Part shown: piece after piece, positions 9,707 to 19,096 of the stretch
How positions within the stretch are numbered: position 1 is the stretch's first letter
Layout of the letters: every line of letters starts with the position of its first letter
Source: Ureibacillus galli
GTDB lineage: Bacteria > Bacillota > Bacilli > Bacillales_A > Planococcaceae
Direction: 5' to 3'
DNA: 64,000 nucleotides
NCBI RefSeq assembly: GCF_014836845.1
Contig: NZ_JACSQA010000014.1
Location: 27,858 to 91,857, forward strand
Notes under the pieces: model-generated
Told to the model about the DNA's origin: nothing
Databases searched by the model: none
Seen by the model: the letters and a program-made list of their open reading frames with translations, nothing else
Position numbers and translations under genes: made by a program

Positions 9707-10017
9707 GAACCACTCCTTCGATCTTAATTCTCATGGAAAAGACTAGCGGACGACAAAAGTGTAGAGGCTACTTTGGCTAATTAAATTTCTGCCTTAGACA
9801 TCCCCTTTTTTATATATTTTTTTGTCAAGTAATTTACTATGACAACGCCATTATATCAGTAAACTAGTAATTTTTCCATAATTCTCAGTTAATTATTATA
9901 ATTTTTACGAAGTCTTTAATGTGATAATACGAAAAACACCGGTGGAATATGACAATTAGGCTTGTACTTTATAATAGAAAGAGTAAAATAATCGGTAATA
10001 AGTATAGAGGTGATTAA
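9707..10017. other. Divergent ytzE/pepV intergenic region
   Basis: A 311-bp AT-rich region upstream of both ytzE and pepV. A TATAAT at 9970-9975 with ATGACA 15 nt before it (9949-9954) is a possible pepV promoter with a short spacer. The pepV ribosome site is the AGAGGTG just before 10018. A weak hairpin lies near 9757-9775 in the ytzE leader. No coding sequence or known riboswitch was recognised. Confidence 0.4.
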
Positions 10018-11409
10018 ATGGATTGGTTAAAATTAGCGGAATCTAGAAAAGAAGAATTGATTTCAGAATTACAACAGTTAATTCAAATTGAAAGTGTTCT
10101 TGATGAAGAGAGTGCAACAGAGGAAGCTCCATTTGGTCAAGGTCCATTAAAGGCTCTACAATTTATGCTTTCAAAAGGTGAACAACAAGGGTTTCAAACG
10201 AAAAATGTAGATAATGTGGCTGGCCATATTGAAATGGGATCAGGCGACGACTTGCTCGGAATATTATGCCATGTGGATGTTGTGCCAGTAGGAGATTCCT
10301 GGACATATCCTCCTTTTAAAGGGAAAGTAGTCGACGGGAAATTATTTGGCAGAGGTGCTATTGATGATAAAGGTCCAACTATTGCTGCATGGTTAGCTAT
10401 GAAAATGGTAAAAGATGCAGGTGTTTCACTAAATAAACGTGTTCGAATGATTATTGGGACAGATGAAGAAACGGGATTCCGCTGTGTAACCCATTATTTC
10501 ACAAAAGAACAAATGCCTACAATTGGCTTTGCACCAGACGCAGATTTTCCATTGATTAATGCAGAAAAAGGGATTGCATTGATAAACTTTTCCCAAAAAG
10601 GGCAAGTAACGGCAGATGAACAAATTGTTGCATTCCAGGCCGGACAACGTTCGAATATGGTACCGGATCATGCAAAAGCGATCATTCAAAATGTAAGCTC
10701 TGGTATGGAAGAAGAATTTCAGCAATTTTTAGAAGAAAATGTGACAGAAGGTACTTTAATTCAAGATGAAGGACGATATATAATAACGGTTAAAGGAAAA
10801 TCAGCCCACGCAATGGAGCCTGAAAAAGGTAGAAATGCGGCTGTATTACTTGCAAAATTTCTTATTAACTATATTACTACTCCGGCAAGTAACCAATTTC
10901 TTTCTTTCATCGTCAATACGTTTGGTCAGGACTACAAGGGCACAAAAATTAAACTAGATTTTGAAGATGCTATGTCTGGTCCTACAACTTTAAATCCTGG
11001 TGTTGTATTATTTCACCATGAACGGGGTGGCCATATTCAAGTAAGTATGCGTTACTCGGTAAGCTATCCTTTTGAAGAAAAAATAACAGATGCAACAAAA
11101 GAAGTATCTGCATTAGGGTTTGCTTTAGATGTGGCATCAAATTCAACTCCTCACTATGTACCGGAAGAAGATGAGCTTGTGCAAACTATGTTAAAAGTAT
11201 ACCGAAAATATACAGGAGACGAAGCAAAACCGTTATCTACCGGTGGAGGTACGTATGCGAGGACGATGGAAAAAGGGGTAGCCTTTGGGATGCTCTTCCC
11301 TGGTGAACCAGATGTGGCTCACCAAGCAGATGAATATGTGTTGATTGATCATTTAGTGAAAGCTGCCGCTATTTATGCGGAAACGATTGTTGAGTTAGCA
11401 GGTAAATAA
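10018..11409 (+). CDS. pepV: Dipeptidase PepV (M20 family)
   Basis: Cytoplasmic zinc dipeptidase. The 463-residue protein has the M20/PepV metal site: CHVDVVP with His85 and catalytic Asp87, GRGAIDDKGP with Asp116 and Asp117, GTDEETGFRC with the Glu150/Glu151 pair, PDADFP near residue 173, and a C-terminal AHQADE histidine. The long insert between the catalytic halves fits PepV rather than PepT. In B. subtilis the YtjP-type gene lies in the same neighbourhood. The D-amino-acid transaminase gene follows after 21 nt, so peptide breakdown and D-amino-acid supply may share a transcript. Start ATG 10018 follows an AGAGGTG ribosome site. Confidence 0.93.
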   Translation: MDWLKLAESRKEELISELQQLIQIESVLDEESATEEAPFGQGPLKALQFMLSKGEQQGFQTKNVDNVAGHIEMGSGDDLLGILCHVDVVPVGDSWTYPPFKGKVVDGKLFGRGAIDDKGPTIAAWLAMKMVKDAGVSLNKRVRMIIGTDEETGFRCVTHYFTKEQMPTIGFAPDADFPLINAEKGIALINFSQKGQVTADEQIVAFQAGQRSNMVPDHAKAIIQNVSSGMEEEFQQFLEENVTEGTLIQDEGRYIITVKGKSAHAMEPEKGRNAAVLLAKFLINYITTPASNQFLSFIVNTFGQDYKGTKIKLDFEDAMSGPTTLNPGVVLFHHERGGHIQVSMRYSVSYPFEEKITDATKEVSALGFALDVASNSTPHYVPEEDELVQTMLKVYRKYTGDEAKPLSTGGGTYARTMEKGVAFGMLFPGEPDVAHQADEYVLIDHLVKAAAIYAETIVELAGK

Positions 11410-11430
11410 AAATTAAAAGGATGATAAAAA

Positions 11431-12294
11431 ATGGGCTATGTATTATGGAATGACAAAATTGTCGATGAAAGTGAAGTAATAATTGATAAAGAAGATAGAG
11501 GTTATCAATTCGGTGACGGAGTTTATGAAGTAATTAAAATTTATGATGGTGAAATGTTTACTGCAACGGAGCACATCGATCGATTTTATTTAAGCGCAGA
11601 AAAAATTAAAATTACGATTCCGTTTACAAAAGATAAACTTCACCAATTATTACACCAATTAGTGGAAGCGAATGAAATTAAGACAGGAAATCTTTATTTC
11701 CAAATTACGCGCGGTACTGCTCCACGTATCCACCAATTCCCAGGGGACAACGTATTACCTGTACTGACAGGTAATGTGAAAGAGGCTCCTCGTTCAACGG
11801 AAAATATGGAAAAAGGAGTAAAAGCGGTATTTGCAGAAGATATTCGTTGGTTACGTTGTGATATTAAATCACTAAATTTATTAGGTGCAGTATTAGCAAA
11901 ACAAGAAGCTTATGAAAAAGGGTGTTACGAAGCAATTCTACACCGTGGAAATATCATTACGGAAGGATCGTCCACAAACGTATTTGGTATTAAAGATGGA
12001 GTTCTTTATACACATCCAACGGATAATTTCATTTTAAACGGGATTACGCGTAATGTGATTTTAACTTGTGCAAAGGAAATTGGCCTTCCGGTAAAAGAAG
12101 AACCATTTACGAAAGAACAAGCATTGAATATGGATGAATTATTTGTGTCATCTACAACTTCTGAAATTACTCCAGTTATCGAATTGGAAGAATCAGCTAT
12201 CAACAATGGAGTCATCGGAGAATGGACGCGCAAATTACAAGCACAATTTGAATCAAAACTTCCTCAACAATTTCAATTAAATTTATCTAAATAA
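11431..12294 (+). CDS. dat: D-amino-acid transaminase
   Basis: PLP enzyme that interconverts D-alanine and D-glutamate using 2-oxo acids, supplying peptidoglycan precursors. The 287-residue protein belongs to the fold IV (branched-chain/D-amino-acid) aminotransferases. The PLP lysine is Lys146 in CDIKSLNLL, and the phosphate-binding segments ITEGSSTNVFGIK and SSTTSEITPVIELE are present. The start MGYVLWNDKIVDESEVIIDKEDRGYQFGDGVYE is typical of Bacillus Dat. An AAAAGGATG ribosome site precedes ATG 11431. It forms an operon with pepV and ends at a terminator. Confidence 0.95.
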   Translation: MGYVLWNDKIVDESEVIIDKEDRGYQFGDGVYEVIKIYDGEMFTATEHIDRFYLSAEKIKITIPFTKDKLHQLLHQLVEANEIKTGNLYFQITRGTAPRIHQFPGDNVLPVLTGNVKEAPRSTENMEKGVKAVFAEDIRWLRCDIKSLNLLGAVLAKQEAYEKGCYEAILHRGNIITEGSSTNVFGIKDGVLYTHPTDNFILNGITRNVILTCAKEIGLPVKEEPFTKEQALNMDELFVSSTTSEITPVIELEESAINNGVIGEWTRKLQAQFESKLPQQFQLNLSK

Positions 12295-12309
12295 TTGATT
12301 AAGTTTACT

Positions 12310-12344
12310 AGTGGGTAGGACATCACCTATCCACTATTTTTTTT
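12310..12344 (+). terminator. Terminator after dat
   Basis: AGTGGGTAGG (12310-12319) pairs with CCTATCCACT (12326-12335), with one bulge or wobble, followed by a run of T. Confidence 0.85.
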
Positions 12345-12397
12345 GCGTTTCCTCATGTAAAATTAAAAAGGGGATATAAAGAATAGGAGTGTTTTTT

Positions 12398-13390
12398 TTG
12401 GCTCAATTAGTGAAACTACAAGATTACATTTCAAGATATCAAGTCGATCTCTCAAGATATCCAACCCAATTTGTTCGTTTGAAAAAAAGCCAGTGGGAAC
12501 GTGTAAAACAACAATGGCAATCAGGTGAAGAAACACCTGAGTGGCAACATATTGAATCGGATGAAGACATACAACATAGCAAAAAAACTTTTTCTCTTTT
12601 TGAAAAACTAAAGTTGAAAAAAGAGCCACAGGAAATAGAAAATATAGAAAATGTGGATGTTTCAAATGAGCTAATGAATCCGGAAGAAGAAATTCCTGAG
12701 GAAGAAACAACTTTATTTTTTGAACCAAAAATTGTCTATCAACCGAGTTCCATAGAAGAGCTGAAGAAAATGTTCATGGATCAGTTTTTTCATTTTCAAA
12801 TTAAATGGGCAAGTTCAACATTAAGGGAAAAATCCTATGTAGATCCGAAATTTTTAAGAGATTCATTACTTCGGACCATTCTTCAACGGTTACCTGATAG
12901 CTTTTTAGTGCTATATTATCCAATTGTAAAAGTAAAGAAAGCACCTGTTGAATTAGATATCATTCTATTAACACCGACTGAATGTTTATGTATCACATTA
13001 GTAGAACAAGAAAATCAAGCGGTTTTTGTTGGGAATAGTGATCGTTTTTGGACAAAAAAAGTAGGGAAAACATCGAAAAAAATGTTGAATCCATTAATTC
13101 AATTAAATCGGATGGAGTCCATTATTACTCAGTTATTTGCTACGAATAACGTTGACATTCCAATTCGAAAAGTGCTCCTTTCAAGAAATGGATATTTTGA
13201 TTATCCTGGTTCTGTTTTTAATGTCCAATTCATTGATAAACGAGAATTTCCGCAATGGATAAATCAATTATCCCGCTATTCTTCACCGATGAAACGGATG
13301 CAAATGCAAGCAGCACAAGCAATTTTACAGACGGTGCAAACGACTTCTTTTAAACGTGATATTTGGAAAGCTGAACAACAGGAGCAATAA
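12398..13390 (+). CDS. Uncharacterised YtlQ-position protein with NERD-like region
   Basis: A 330-residue soluble protein. Residues about 1-40 are basic and aromatic (DYISRYQVDLSRYP), then an acidic, poorly conserved linker (about 60-115). The C-terminal half resembles a nuclease-related (NERD-type) domain: a conserved VELDIILLTPTECLCITLVE strand pair, a GNSDRFW turn, and NPLIQLNRMESIITQL, the usual NPxxQ helix. The family's catalytic Lys after the Glu is not obvious, so nuclease activity is doubtful. The position before the lipid-kinase gene matches ytlQ in B. subtilis. GTG 12389 overlaps the Shine-Dalgarno AGGAG, so TTG 12398, spaced by 8 nt, is the better start. Confidence 0.6.
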   Translation: MAQLVKLQDYISRYQVDLSRYPTQFVRLKKSQWERVKQQWQSGEETPEWQHIESDEDIQHSKKTFSLFEKLKLKKEPQEIENIENVDVSNELMNPEEEIPEEETTLFFEPKIVYQPSSIEELKKMFMDQFFHFQIKWASSTLREKSYVDPKFLRDSLLRTILQRLPDSFLVLYYPIVKVKKAPVELDIILLTPTECLCITLVEQENQAVFVGNSDRFWTKKVGKTSKKMLNPLIQLNRMESIITQLFATNNVDIPIRKVLLSRNGYFDYPGSVFNVQFIDKREFPQWINQLSRYSSPMKRMQMQAAQAILQTVQTTSFKRDIWKAEQQEQ

Positions 13391-13392
13391 AA

Positions 13393-14328
13393 GTGGAATT
13401 ATTTTTTATTATTAATGAGCATGCTGGTAATGGAAAAGGAAAAAAAATCTGGAAAAAGTTAAAAAAAGAACTAAATATATCTTTTTCTTATTACAAAACA
13501 AACAAAAGTGGACATGCCATTATCCTCGCCCGGGAACTTGCGAACACCTCTAGACCATCAGGAAAAAAAATACTTGTTATTGCGATTGGAGGAGACGGAA
13601 CAATCCATGAAGTCGTAAATGGGGTAATTGGTTATGACCATGTTTATGTTGGAGCAATCGGTGCAGGTTCTGGTAATGATTACTCACGGGGATATTTTAC
13701 ATTTCAATCAGCTCAACAAGTAAATGAATTTTTAAGTAATGAACAATCTTTCGAAAAGTTTGATAGCGGACTATTAAATTGGGATAATGATAAACAAGTT
13801 CATTTTGTTAACAATTCAGGTATTGGTTTTGATGCCTTTGTAGCTGAACAGGCGAACCAATCGACTATAAAAAAACGTCTGAATAAAATAGGACTTGGTA
13901 AGTTTTGTTATGTTTATTTTGTGTTGCTCGGTTTGTTTACATTTAAATTATTTTCCATAACAGTTGAACAAAATGGAGTTCGAAGAAAATATGAAAAGGT
14001 ATGGTTTGCTACGATATCCAATCAACCTTATTTCGGTGGAGGGATGAAAATCTCACCGAAATCGGATCCAAAAGATGGGCGATTCGAATTGACGATCGTT
14101 TATGATTTATCGCGGATCAAATTATTATTCATGTTTATAACCGTATTTTTTGGCAGCCATACGAGATTGCGAGAAGTCATTCAAGAAAATAGTGATCAGT
14201 TTACACTGTACATAAACGATGAATTACCTTGTCATACCGATGGAGAAATAATAGGAACAACAAAAAAAGGTTCACGTATTCAATATATTGTCCGACAGAA
14301 AAGTTGGTCGGCGGTTAAAAGAAAATAG
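13393..14328 (+). CDS. ytlR: Diacylglycerol kinase-family lipid kinase (YtlR-like)
   Basis: Member of the DAGK/YegS lipid and sphingoid kinase family, 311 residues. The nucleotide-binding loop GGDGT lies at residues 66-70, in IAIGGDGTIHEVVNG; later family segments are IGAGSGNDYSRGY, NSGIGFDAFVAE and PYFGGGMKISPKSDPKDGRFEL. The lipid substrate cannot be told from sequence; B. subtilis has DgkB for diacylglycerol and YtlR as a paralogue of unknown substrate. Translation starts at GTG 13393, 2 nt after the previous stop, using a GGAG inside the end of the upstream gene, which implies coupling. Confidence 0.85.
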   Translation: MELFFIINEHAGNGKGKKIWKKLKKELNISFSYYKTNKSGHAIILARELANTSRPSGKKILVIAIGGDGTIHEVVNGVIGYDHVYVGAIGAGSGNDYSRGYFTFQSAQQVNEFLSNEQSFEKFDSGLLNWDNDKQVHFVNNSGIGFDAFVAEQANQSTIKKRLNKIGLGKFCYVYFVLLGLFTFKLFSITVEQNGVRRKYEKVWFATISNQPYFGGGMKISPKSDPKDGRFELTIVYDLSRIKLLFMFITVFFGSHTRLREVIQENSDQFTLYINDELPCHTDGEIIGTTKKGSRIQYIVRQKSWSAVKRK

Positions 14329-14404
14329 CGAATTTATGAAATAGGAAGAAAAATAAGCTATAATAAAATGAAATTAGGAACATCTAAGAAATGAGGATTT
14401 ATCA

Positions 14405-15055
14405 GTGAGATTAAGAAATAAACCATGGGCTGAAGAATTTATTACAAATCATCCAGAAGTGATTATACCAAACCCTGAAGAGTTTAAAGGGAATTGGAAA
14501 GCGGTTTTTGGAAACGAAAACCCACTGCATATTGAAGTAGGTACCGGGAAAGGTCAATTTGTAACAGGAATGGCATTAGCCAATCCGAATATTAATTATA
14601 TCGGCATAGAATTATATGATAGTGTGATTGTAAGTGCACTAGAAAAAGTGTTAGATGCTAATACACCACCTAATTTACGATTATTAAAAGTAAATGGAGC
14701 AGATTTAGCAAAATATTTTGCAAAAGATGATGTAAGTCGAGTTTATTTAAATTTCTCAGATCCTTGGCCGAAAACGCGTCATGCAAAACGTCGTTTAACC
14801 CACGAAGGGTTTTTGAAGTTATATGAATCTATTTTAGTTGATAACGGGGAAATTCATTTTAAAACGGACAATCGTGGCTTATTTGAATATTCTCTCGTTA
14901 GTATGTCGGAATATGGAATGTTATTGAAATATGTATCATTAGATTTACATGCCAACATGCCGGAAGACAACATTATGACAGAATATGAAGAGAAATTTTC
15001 TGCTAAAGGTCAGCCAATCTATCGTTTAGAATCGCAATTTATAACGAAGAAATAA
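14405..15055 (+). CDS. trmB: tRNA (guanine-N7-)-methyltransferase TrmB
   Basis: SAM-dependent enzyme that makes m7G46 in the tRNA variable loop. The 216-residue protein shows the family start MRLRNKPWA, the SAM-binding EVGTGKG (44-50) and the TrmB signature DPWPK (119-123) followed by RHAKRRL. Translation starts at GTG 14405, preceded by GAGGA. In B. subtilis an aminoglycoside phosphotransferase-like gene (ytmP) lies between ytlR and this gene; here it is absent and a 76-nt gap remains. Confidence 0.96.
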   Translation: MRLRNKPWAEEFITNHPEVIIPNPEEFKGNWKAVFGNENPLHIEVGTGKGQFVTGMALANPNINYIGIELYDSVIVSALEKVLDANTPPNLRLLKVNGADLAKYFAKDDVSRVYLNFSDPWPKTRHAKRRLTHEGFLKLYESILVDNGEIHFKTDNRGLFEYSLVSMSEYGMLLKYVSLDLHANMPEDNIMTEYEEKFSAKGQPIYRLESQFITKK

Positions 15056-15133
15056 TGTAAATCGTTTATTTTCAATTCGATTTCTCGTTTAATCGGATTT
15101 TTAAATAAATATAACAACAAAGGGGAGATAGGG

Positions 15134-16009
15134 ATGGATCAACTTCAATTTCACAATATGTCCTTAACATGGCTTAATGGGGGCGTCACTTCTTTAGATG
15201 GCGGAGCAATGTTTGGAGTCGTACCAAAACCACTTTGGTCAAGAAAATATCCAGTCAATGACAAAAATCAAATTGAATTAGCTTGTGAACCAATCTTAAT
15301 TCAATACGAAGGGAAAAATTATTTAATTGACAGTGGTGTCGGCTTTAATAAGTTAACAGAAAAACAACTTCGTAACTTTGGTGTTACGGAAGAATCAACC
15401 ATTTTAGAAAGTTTGGAACAAATGGGACTTACGGCCGAAGATATTGATTATGTGTTAATGACACATCTACACTTTGACCATGCAGGGGGATTAACTCGTT
15501 GGGAAGGGGACACACTTGTATCTACATTCCCGAAAGCAAAAATATATACGACCGAAATTGAATGGGATGAAATGCGTAATCCTAATATTCGATCTAAAAA
15601 TACGTATTGGAAAGAAAATTGGGAACCAGTTCAACATCAAGTGGAGACTTTTTCTAATTCTTTGACGGTAGCACCAGGAATTGAAATGATTCATACAGGT
15701 GGACATAGTGATGGACATGCGATTATTAAGTTGACTCAAAATGGGGAAACATTAATTCATATGGCGGACATTATGCCAACCCATGCCCATCAAAATCCTT
15801 TATGGGTATTAGCCTATGACGATTATCCAATGACAAGTGTATTTGCTAAAGAGAAAATAATGAAAGAAGCTTTAGCAGAAGGGTATAAATTTATTTTCTA
15901 TCATGACGCTTATTTTCGATTAATTCAATGGAGTGCCGATGGAAAAGAAGTGACGGACTCATTGAAGCGCAGTAAAGAAGCACGTATTCAATTTGAAACA
16001 AACGTATAA
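15134..16009 (+). CDS. ytnP: Quorum-quenching lactonase YtnP (metallo-beta-lactamase fold)
   Basis: Metallo-beta-lactamase fold hydrolase, 291 residues. The zinc motif HxHxDH is complete at 111-116 ([10 protein letters not shown]), with further ligands in TGGHSDGH and ADIMPTHAH. It matches B. subtilis YtnP, reported to act as a lactonase that disturbs quorum signalling in Streptomyces. The opening ([25 protein letters not shown]) is characteristic of this subgroup. No signal peptide is visible. It appears to be expressed on its own, with AAAGGGGAG before ATG 15134 and a strong terminator behind. The natural substrate in this organism is not shown by sequence. Confidence 0.88.
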   Translation: MDQLQFHNMSLTWLNGGVTSLDGGAMFGVVPKPLWSRKYPVNDKNQIELACEPILIQYEGKNYLIDSGVGFNKLTEKQLRNFGVTEESTILESLEQMGLTAEDIDYVLMTHLHFDHAGGLTRWEGDTLVSTFPKAKIYTTEIEWDEMRNPNIRSKNTYWKENWEPVQHQVETFSNSLTVAPGIEMIHTGGHSDGHAIIKLTQNGETLIHMADIMPTHAHQNPLWVLAYDDYPMTSVFAKEKIMKEALAEGYKFIFYHDAYFRLIQWSADGKEVTDSLKRSKEARIQFETNV

Positions 16010-16055
16010 AAGAAATGGGCTGTTTGATGATTGAATCAAACAGCCCATTTCTTTT
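16008..16055. terminator. Bidirectional terminator ytnP / ytzB
   Basis: About 20-bp stem with arms AAAAGAAATGGGCTGTTTGA (starting at 16008) and TCAAACAGCCCATTTCTTTT (ending at 16055), a short loop, and A- and T-runs at both ends. It lies between convergent genes. Confidence 0.92.
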
Positions 16056-16066
16056 ATGAAGGACAT

Positions 16067-16381
16067 TTATACTTTTAATAACTCAACAACTACTCCAGAA
16101 CGAGCATCTGCTGCAAATTCAAATGTTTCCATCTCACCATTAGTAACTCTAGTAATACCTCCGCGGTAAACAGGAATTGTCATAATTCCATTGTGATAAT
16201 CATCAGTTTTCATATAAATCCAAGAACCATCAATAGGACTTTCTTTTTTAAATTCGGCTTTTATATTGTCTAATACTTGATTGGCGGGTACAAAAGGCGA
16301 AATTCTTTCAGAAGTTTCTTTAATAATAATGGATGCAGCTAAACCTGTTGCTACACCAATTAAAAAATCCCTTAATTTCAT
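16067..16381 (-). CDS. ytzB: YtzB-like small membrane-anchored PepSY-type protein
   Basis: A 104-residue protein with one N-terminal hydrophobic segment (MKLRDFLIGVATGLAASIIIKE, residues about 5-22). It is followed by a domain resembling a single PepSY-type module: VLDNIKAEFKKESPIDGSWIYM, then ITRVTNGEMETFEFAADARSGVVVELL. This suggests a membrane-bound protein with its small domain outside or at the membrane; the function is unknown. It lies at the same place as B. subtilis ytzB, between ytnP and ytoP. A strong AAAGGAGG ribosome site precedes ATG 16381. Confidence 0.72.
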   Translation of the reverse strand: MKLRDFLIGVATGLAASIIIKETSERISPFVPANQVLDNIKAEFKKESPIDGSWIYMKTDDYHNGIMTIPVYRGGITRVTNGEMETFEFAADARSGVVVELLKV

Positions 16382-16612
16382 TTGCCATCCTCCTTTAAAC
16401 TATTCTTTATTTTAACACCAATTAAAACAGAAGTCTTGTTCAATCCTATAAATAGATTCCCTTATGGATAGAACGGAATAAATTGAACCATGCTTTAAAA
16501 AGATTCAATATGGACAGTTAGGATGAAAATTTTTCATCGATACAATTCGATTTGCGAAATATATATGATAGAATAAGATTGAATAATTAAATAAAATAGG
16601 GAGTGTTCTTTC

Positions 16613-17689
16613 ATGAATACTGAAACATTACAATTATTTAAAACATTAACGGAATTACCTGCAGCCCCTGGCGATGAATCGGCTGTTCGAAAGTTTATGC
16701 GTGGGGAACTAGAAAAGTATGCGGATGAAATTATTCAAGATAATCTAGGTGGAATTTTTGGCGTAAGAAAAGCTGAAGATGAAAATGCACCCAAAATATT
16801 AGTTGCTGGTCATATGGATGAAGTATCTTTTATGGTGAAGGATATTACGGAAAATGGGATGCTTCGATTCCAGCCACTAGGTGGTTGGTCGAATCAAGTG
16901 TTACAAGCCCAAAGAGTAACTGTTTATGCAAAAGAACAAGAAATTCCAGGTGTAATTGCATCGATTCCTCCTCATTTACTAAGAGGAACAGATAAAAATC
17001 ATACGATGGAAATTAAAGATATGTTAATTGACGTAGGAGCAGATAGTAAAGAAGATGCCCTACAAATGGGTATTCGACCAGGTCAATCGATTATTCCAAT
17101 TTGTCCATTTACACCGATGGCAAACCCGAAAAAAATTATGGCGAAAGCTTGGGATAACCGATATGGTTGTGGTTTAGCGATCGAATTGCTAAAAGAATTG
17201 AAAGGCGAGAAAGTAGTGAATAATCTATATTCAGGTGCAAACGTAATGGAGGAAGTTGGATTGCGCGGGGCACAAGTGTCTGCAAACATGATTAAACCTG
17301 ATATTTTCTTCGCCCTTGATGCTTCTGCTGCAAATGATACAACGGGAGACAAAACCCAATTTGGTCAATTAGGCAAAGGAACGTTACTACGAATTTATGA
17401 CCCAACGATGGTTACACACCGTGGATTGCGTGAATTTATTTTGGATACGGCAGAAACTAATGATATACCGTATCAATATTTTGTTTCCAATGGTGGTACG
17501 GACGCTGGTAAAGTACATATTTCCAATGAAGGAATTCCAAGTACTGTTATTGGTATTTGTTCTCGCTACATTCATACTTCAGCTTCCATCATTCATGTTG
17601 ATGATTATGCAGCTGCAAAAGAGTTGCTTGTGAAATTAGTTCGTACGTTAGACAGAAGTACAGTGGATACAATTATCCACAATGGATAA
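16613..17689 (+). CDS. ytoP: M42 family metallo-aminopeptidase (YtoP-like)
   Basis: Cytoplasmic, probably large oligomeric (TET-type) aminopeptidase of the M42 family, 358 residues. Metal and catalytic residues are visible: His67 and Asp69 in [10 protein letters not shown], Asp181 in AWDNRYGCG, Glu213-Glu214 in [10 protein letters not shown], Asp236 in ALDASAA, and a C-terminal His in [16 protein letters not shown]. subtilis YtoP is a glutamyl/aspartyl-type aminopeptidase candidate. The ATG at 16613 follows AGGGAGTG. The gene has its own terminator and no partner in the same transcript. Confidence 0.92.
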   Translation: MNTETLQLFKTLTELPAAPGDESAVRKFMRGELEKYADEIIQDNLGGIFGVRKAEDENAPKILVAGHMDEVSFMVKDITENGMLRFQPLGGWSNQVLQAQRVTVYAKEQEIPGVIASIPPHLLRGTDKNHTMEIKDMLIDVGADSKEDALQMGIRPGQSIIPICPFTPMANPKKIMAKAWDNRYGCGLAIELLKELKGEKVVNNLYSGANVMEEVGLRGAQVSANMIKPDIFFALDASAANDTTGDKTQFGQLGKGTLLRIYDPTMVTHRGLREFILDTAETNDIPYQYFVSNGGTDAGKVHISNEGIPSTVIGICSRYIHTSASIIHVDDYAAAKELLVKLVRTLDRSTVDTIIHNG

Positions 17690-17702
17690 AATTACTAAGG
17701 AG

Positions 17703-17730
17703 AAAGGTGCCGAATAAGGCATCTTTTTTA
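17703..17730 (+). terminator. Terminator after ytoP
   Basis: AAAGGTGCC (17703-17711) pairs with GGCATCTTT (17718-17726), including one G-U pair, followed by TTTTA. Confidence 0.75.
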
Positions 17731-17775
17731 TTGAGTGAAGCGTCCAGTAAAAGTATTCATTAGGAGATGACAAAC

Positions 17776-18300
17776 TTGTTTATTGCAATCGGTACGAAAA
17801 ATAAAGCGAAAACAGCTGCGATTCAAAATATCGTCAGTAAATATTTTGATAACTTGGAATTTGAACAATTTGCTGTTCCTTCCAACGTTTCGGAACAACC
17901 TTTTACTAGTGATGAAACGAGACAAGGTGCGGTTAATCGTGCTTTAAATACATGGCACGCTTCAGGAGCCGATTTGAACTTCGGACTTGAAGGCGGTGTC
18001 CATGAAATAGAAGGCCATATGTACTGCTGTAATTGGGGGGCAGTGGCTTTAAAAGATGGCACAGTCATTACAGCCAGCGGTGCCCAATTTTTATTGCCTG
18101 AAGAAATTGCTGAACAGTTAAGGGCAGGTAAAGAATTAGGTCCTATTATGGATGACTATACGAAACAGCAAGATATAAGATCTTCTTTAGGAGCTGTTGG
18201 CATATTTACAGCAGGACTTGTTGATCGAACGGAAATGTTTGAACATATTGTAAAGTTATTAATAGGACAATATTTGTTTTTATCAAAGAATGACAAATGA
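17776..18300 (+). CDS. DUF84 family inosine/xanthosine triphosphatase
   Basis: A 174-residue protein of the YjjX/DUF84 family, which hydrolyses non-canonical purine nucleoside triphosphates (ITP, XTP). The start MFIAIGTKNKAKTAAIQNIV carries the TKNxxK nucleotide-binding motif; the later SDETRQGAVNRA and FGLEGGV segments with conserved acidic residues fit the metal site. An in-frame ATG at 17767 directly abuts the Shine-Dalgarno AGGAG (17762-17766), so TTG 17776, at 9-nt spacing, is the likelier start. It stands alone between ytoP and a lipoprotein gene. Confidence 0.82.
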   Translation: MFIAIGTKNKAKTAAIQNIVSKYFDNLEFEQFAVPSNVSEQPFTSDETRQGAVNRALNTWHASGADLNFGLEGGVHEIEGHMYCCNWGAVALKDGTVITASGAQFLLPEEIAEQLRAGKELGPIMDDYTKQQDIRSSLGAVGIFTAGLVDRTEMFEHIVKLLIGQYLFLSKNDK

Positions 18301-18388
18301 GTCTATGAAAATATTACTAAAAACAAGTCTCTTGCATCATGACCTATTCATCATTTAATATTAATAGAATAGAAAGAGAGGAGTACAT

Positions 18389-18910
18389 ATGAAACGTAAA
18401 TGGCTTCTAGCTGCGGCATGTTTTATGTTATTGTTCGCTTTAACAGGCTGTGGTAAAACCGTCGAAGAGCAAATTGATTCTGGTGTGGCAAGCGCTCAAA
18501 CAGTTTTTGAAGAAAATCCTCAAGAACCGAATACGAAACTTGAGGGAATCGAATTATATGTTCCATCTGGTTACAAGGCTGAAAATAGTGAAGATCCAAA
18601 TAATTTCATTGTGACAAAAGGGCAAGATAGTTACATTCTTTTTGTTAATCAAAATGAAACAGAAGATAGCAAATTACATTATCAATTACTAAAAGACGAT
18701 AAATCAAGAAAAATCATCAAAGAAGAAACAGTTGAAATTGATGGTGCCTTTGGATTTACAGCAGTCATTGAACATGATGAAGAACAATTTGAACTTGTTG
18801 TAAGTTGTGGTGGAGTCAAAATGTCTACCATCTCAAAAGATAAAAATATCGATGAGAAATTAGTCGATATGATGACAATCGTTCGTTCTGTGAAGTTGAT
18901 TGAAAAGTAA
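18389..18910 (+). CDS. Putative lipoprotein of unknown function
   Basis: A 173-residue protein with a lipoprotein signal peptide: basic start MKRKWLL, a hydrophobic core, and the lipobox LTGC with the acylated Cys21. The mature part is acidic, with about 30 residues of linker before a compact domain (GIELYVPSGYKAEN ... GQDSYILFVNQNE ... FGFTAVIEHDEEQFELVVSCGGVKMSTI). It should sit on the outer face of the membrane. The family is not recognised. The spacing and position are where ytpP (thioredoxin-like) lies in B. subtilis, but there is no CxxC motif, so it is not that protein. GAGAGGAG precedes ATG 18389, and a terminator follows. Confidence 0.75.
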   Translation: MKRKWLLAAACFMLLFALTGCGKTVEEQIDSGVASAQTVFEENPQEPNTKLEGIELYVPSGYKAENSEDPNNFIVTKGQDSYILFVNQNETEDSKLHYQLLKDDKSRKIIKEETVEIDGAFGFTAVIEHDEEQFELVVSCGGVKMSTISKDKNIDEKLVDMMTIVRSVKLIEK

Positions 18911-18983
18911 GTTTTTAAGAAGCAGACAAACTAATCGACTAAAAATGAAAAGTTTTGCTACAATAAGAGTAATACTTTAAAGT

Positions 18984-19014
18984 ACGGTTCACTTTATGTG
19001 AACCGTTTATTTTT
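18984..19014 (+). terminator. Terminator after lipoprotein gene
   Basis: Perfect 9-bp stem ACGGTTCAC (18984-18992) and GTGAACCGT (18998-19006), 5-nt loop, then a T-rich tail. Confidence 0.85.
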
Positions 19015-19096
19015 GTACTTGCAAATTTTATGGAAATATTTTTGCTACGAGCAATGGTAAAGAAAAGCAAGTATTGTAAAATTAGAAAGGATGTGA

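Noticed and set aside
9757..9790. Small hairpin in the ytzE leader as a riboswitch
   Set aside because: Too short and without conserved cores of any class I know.
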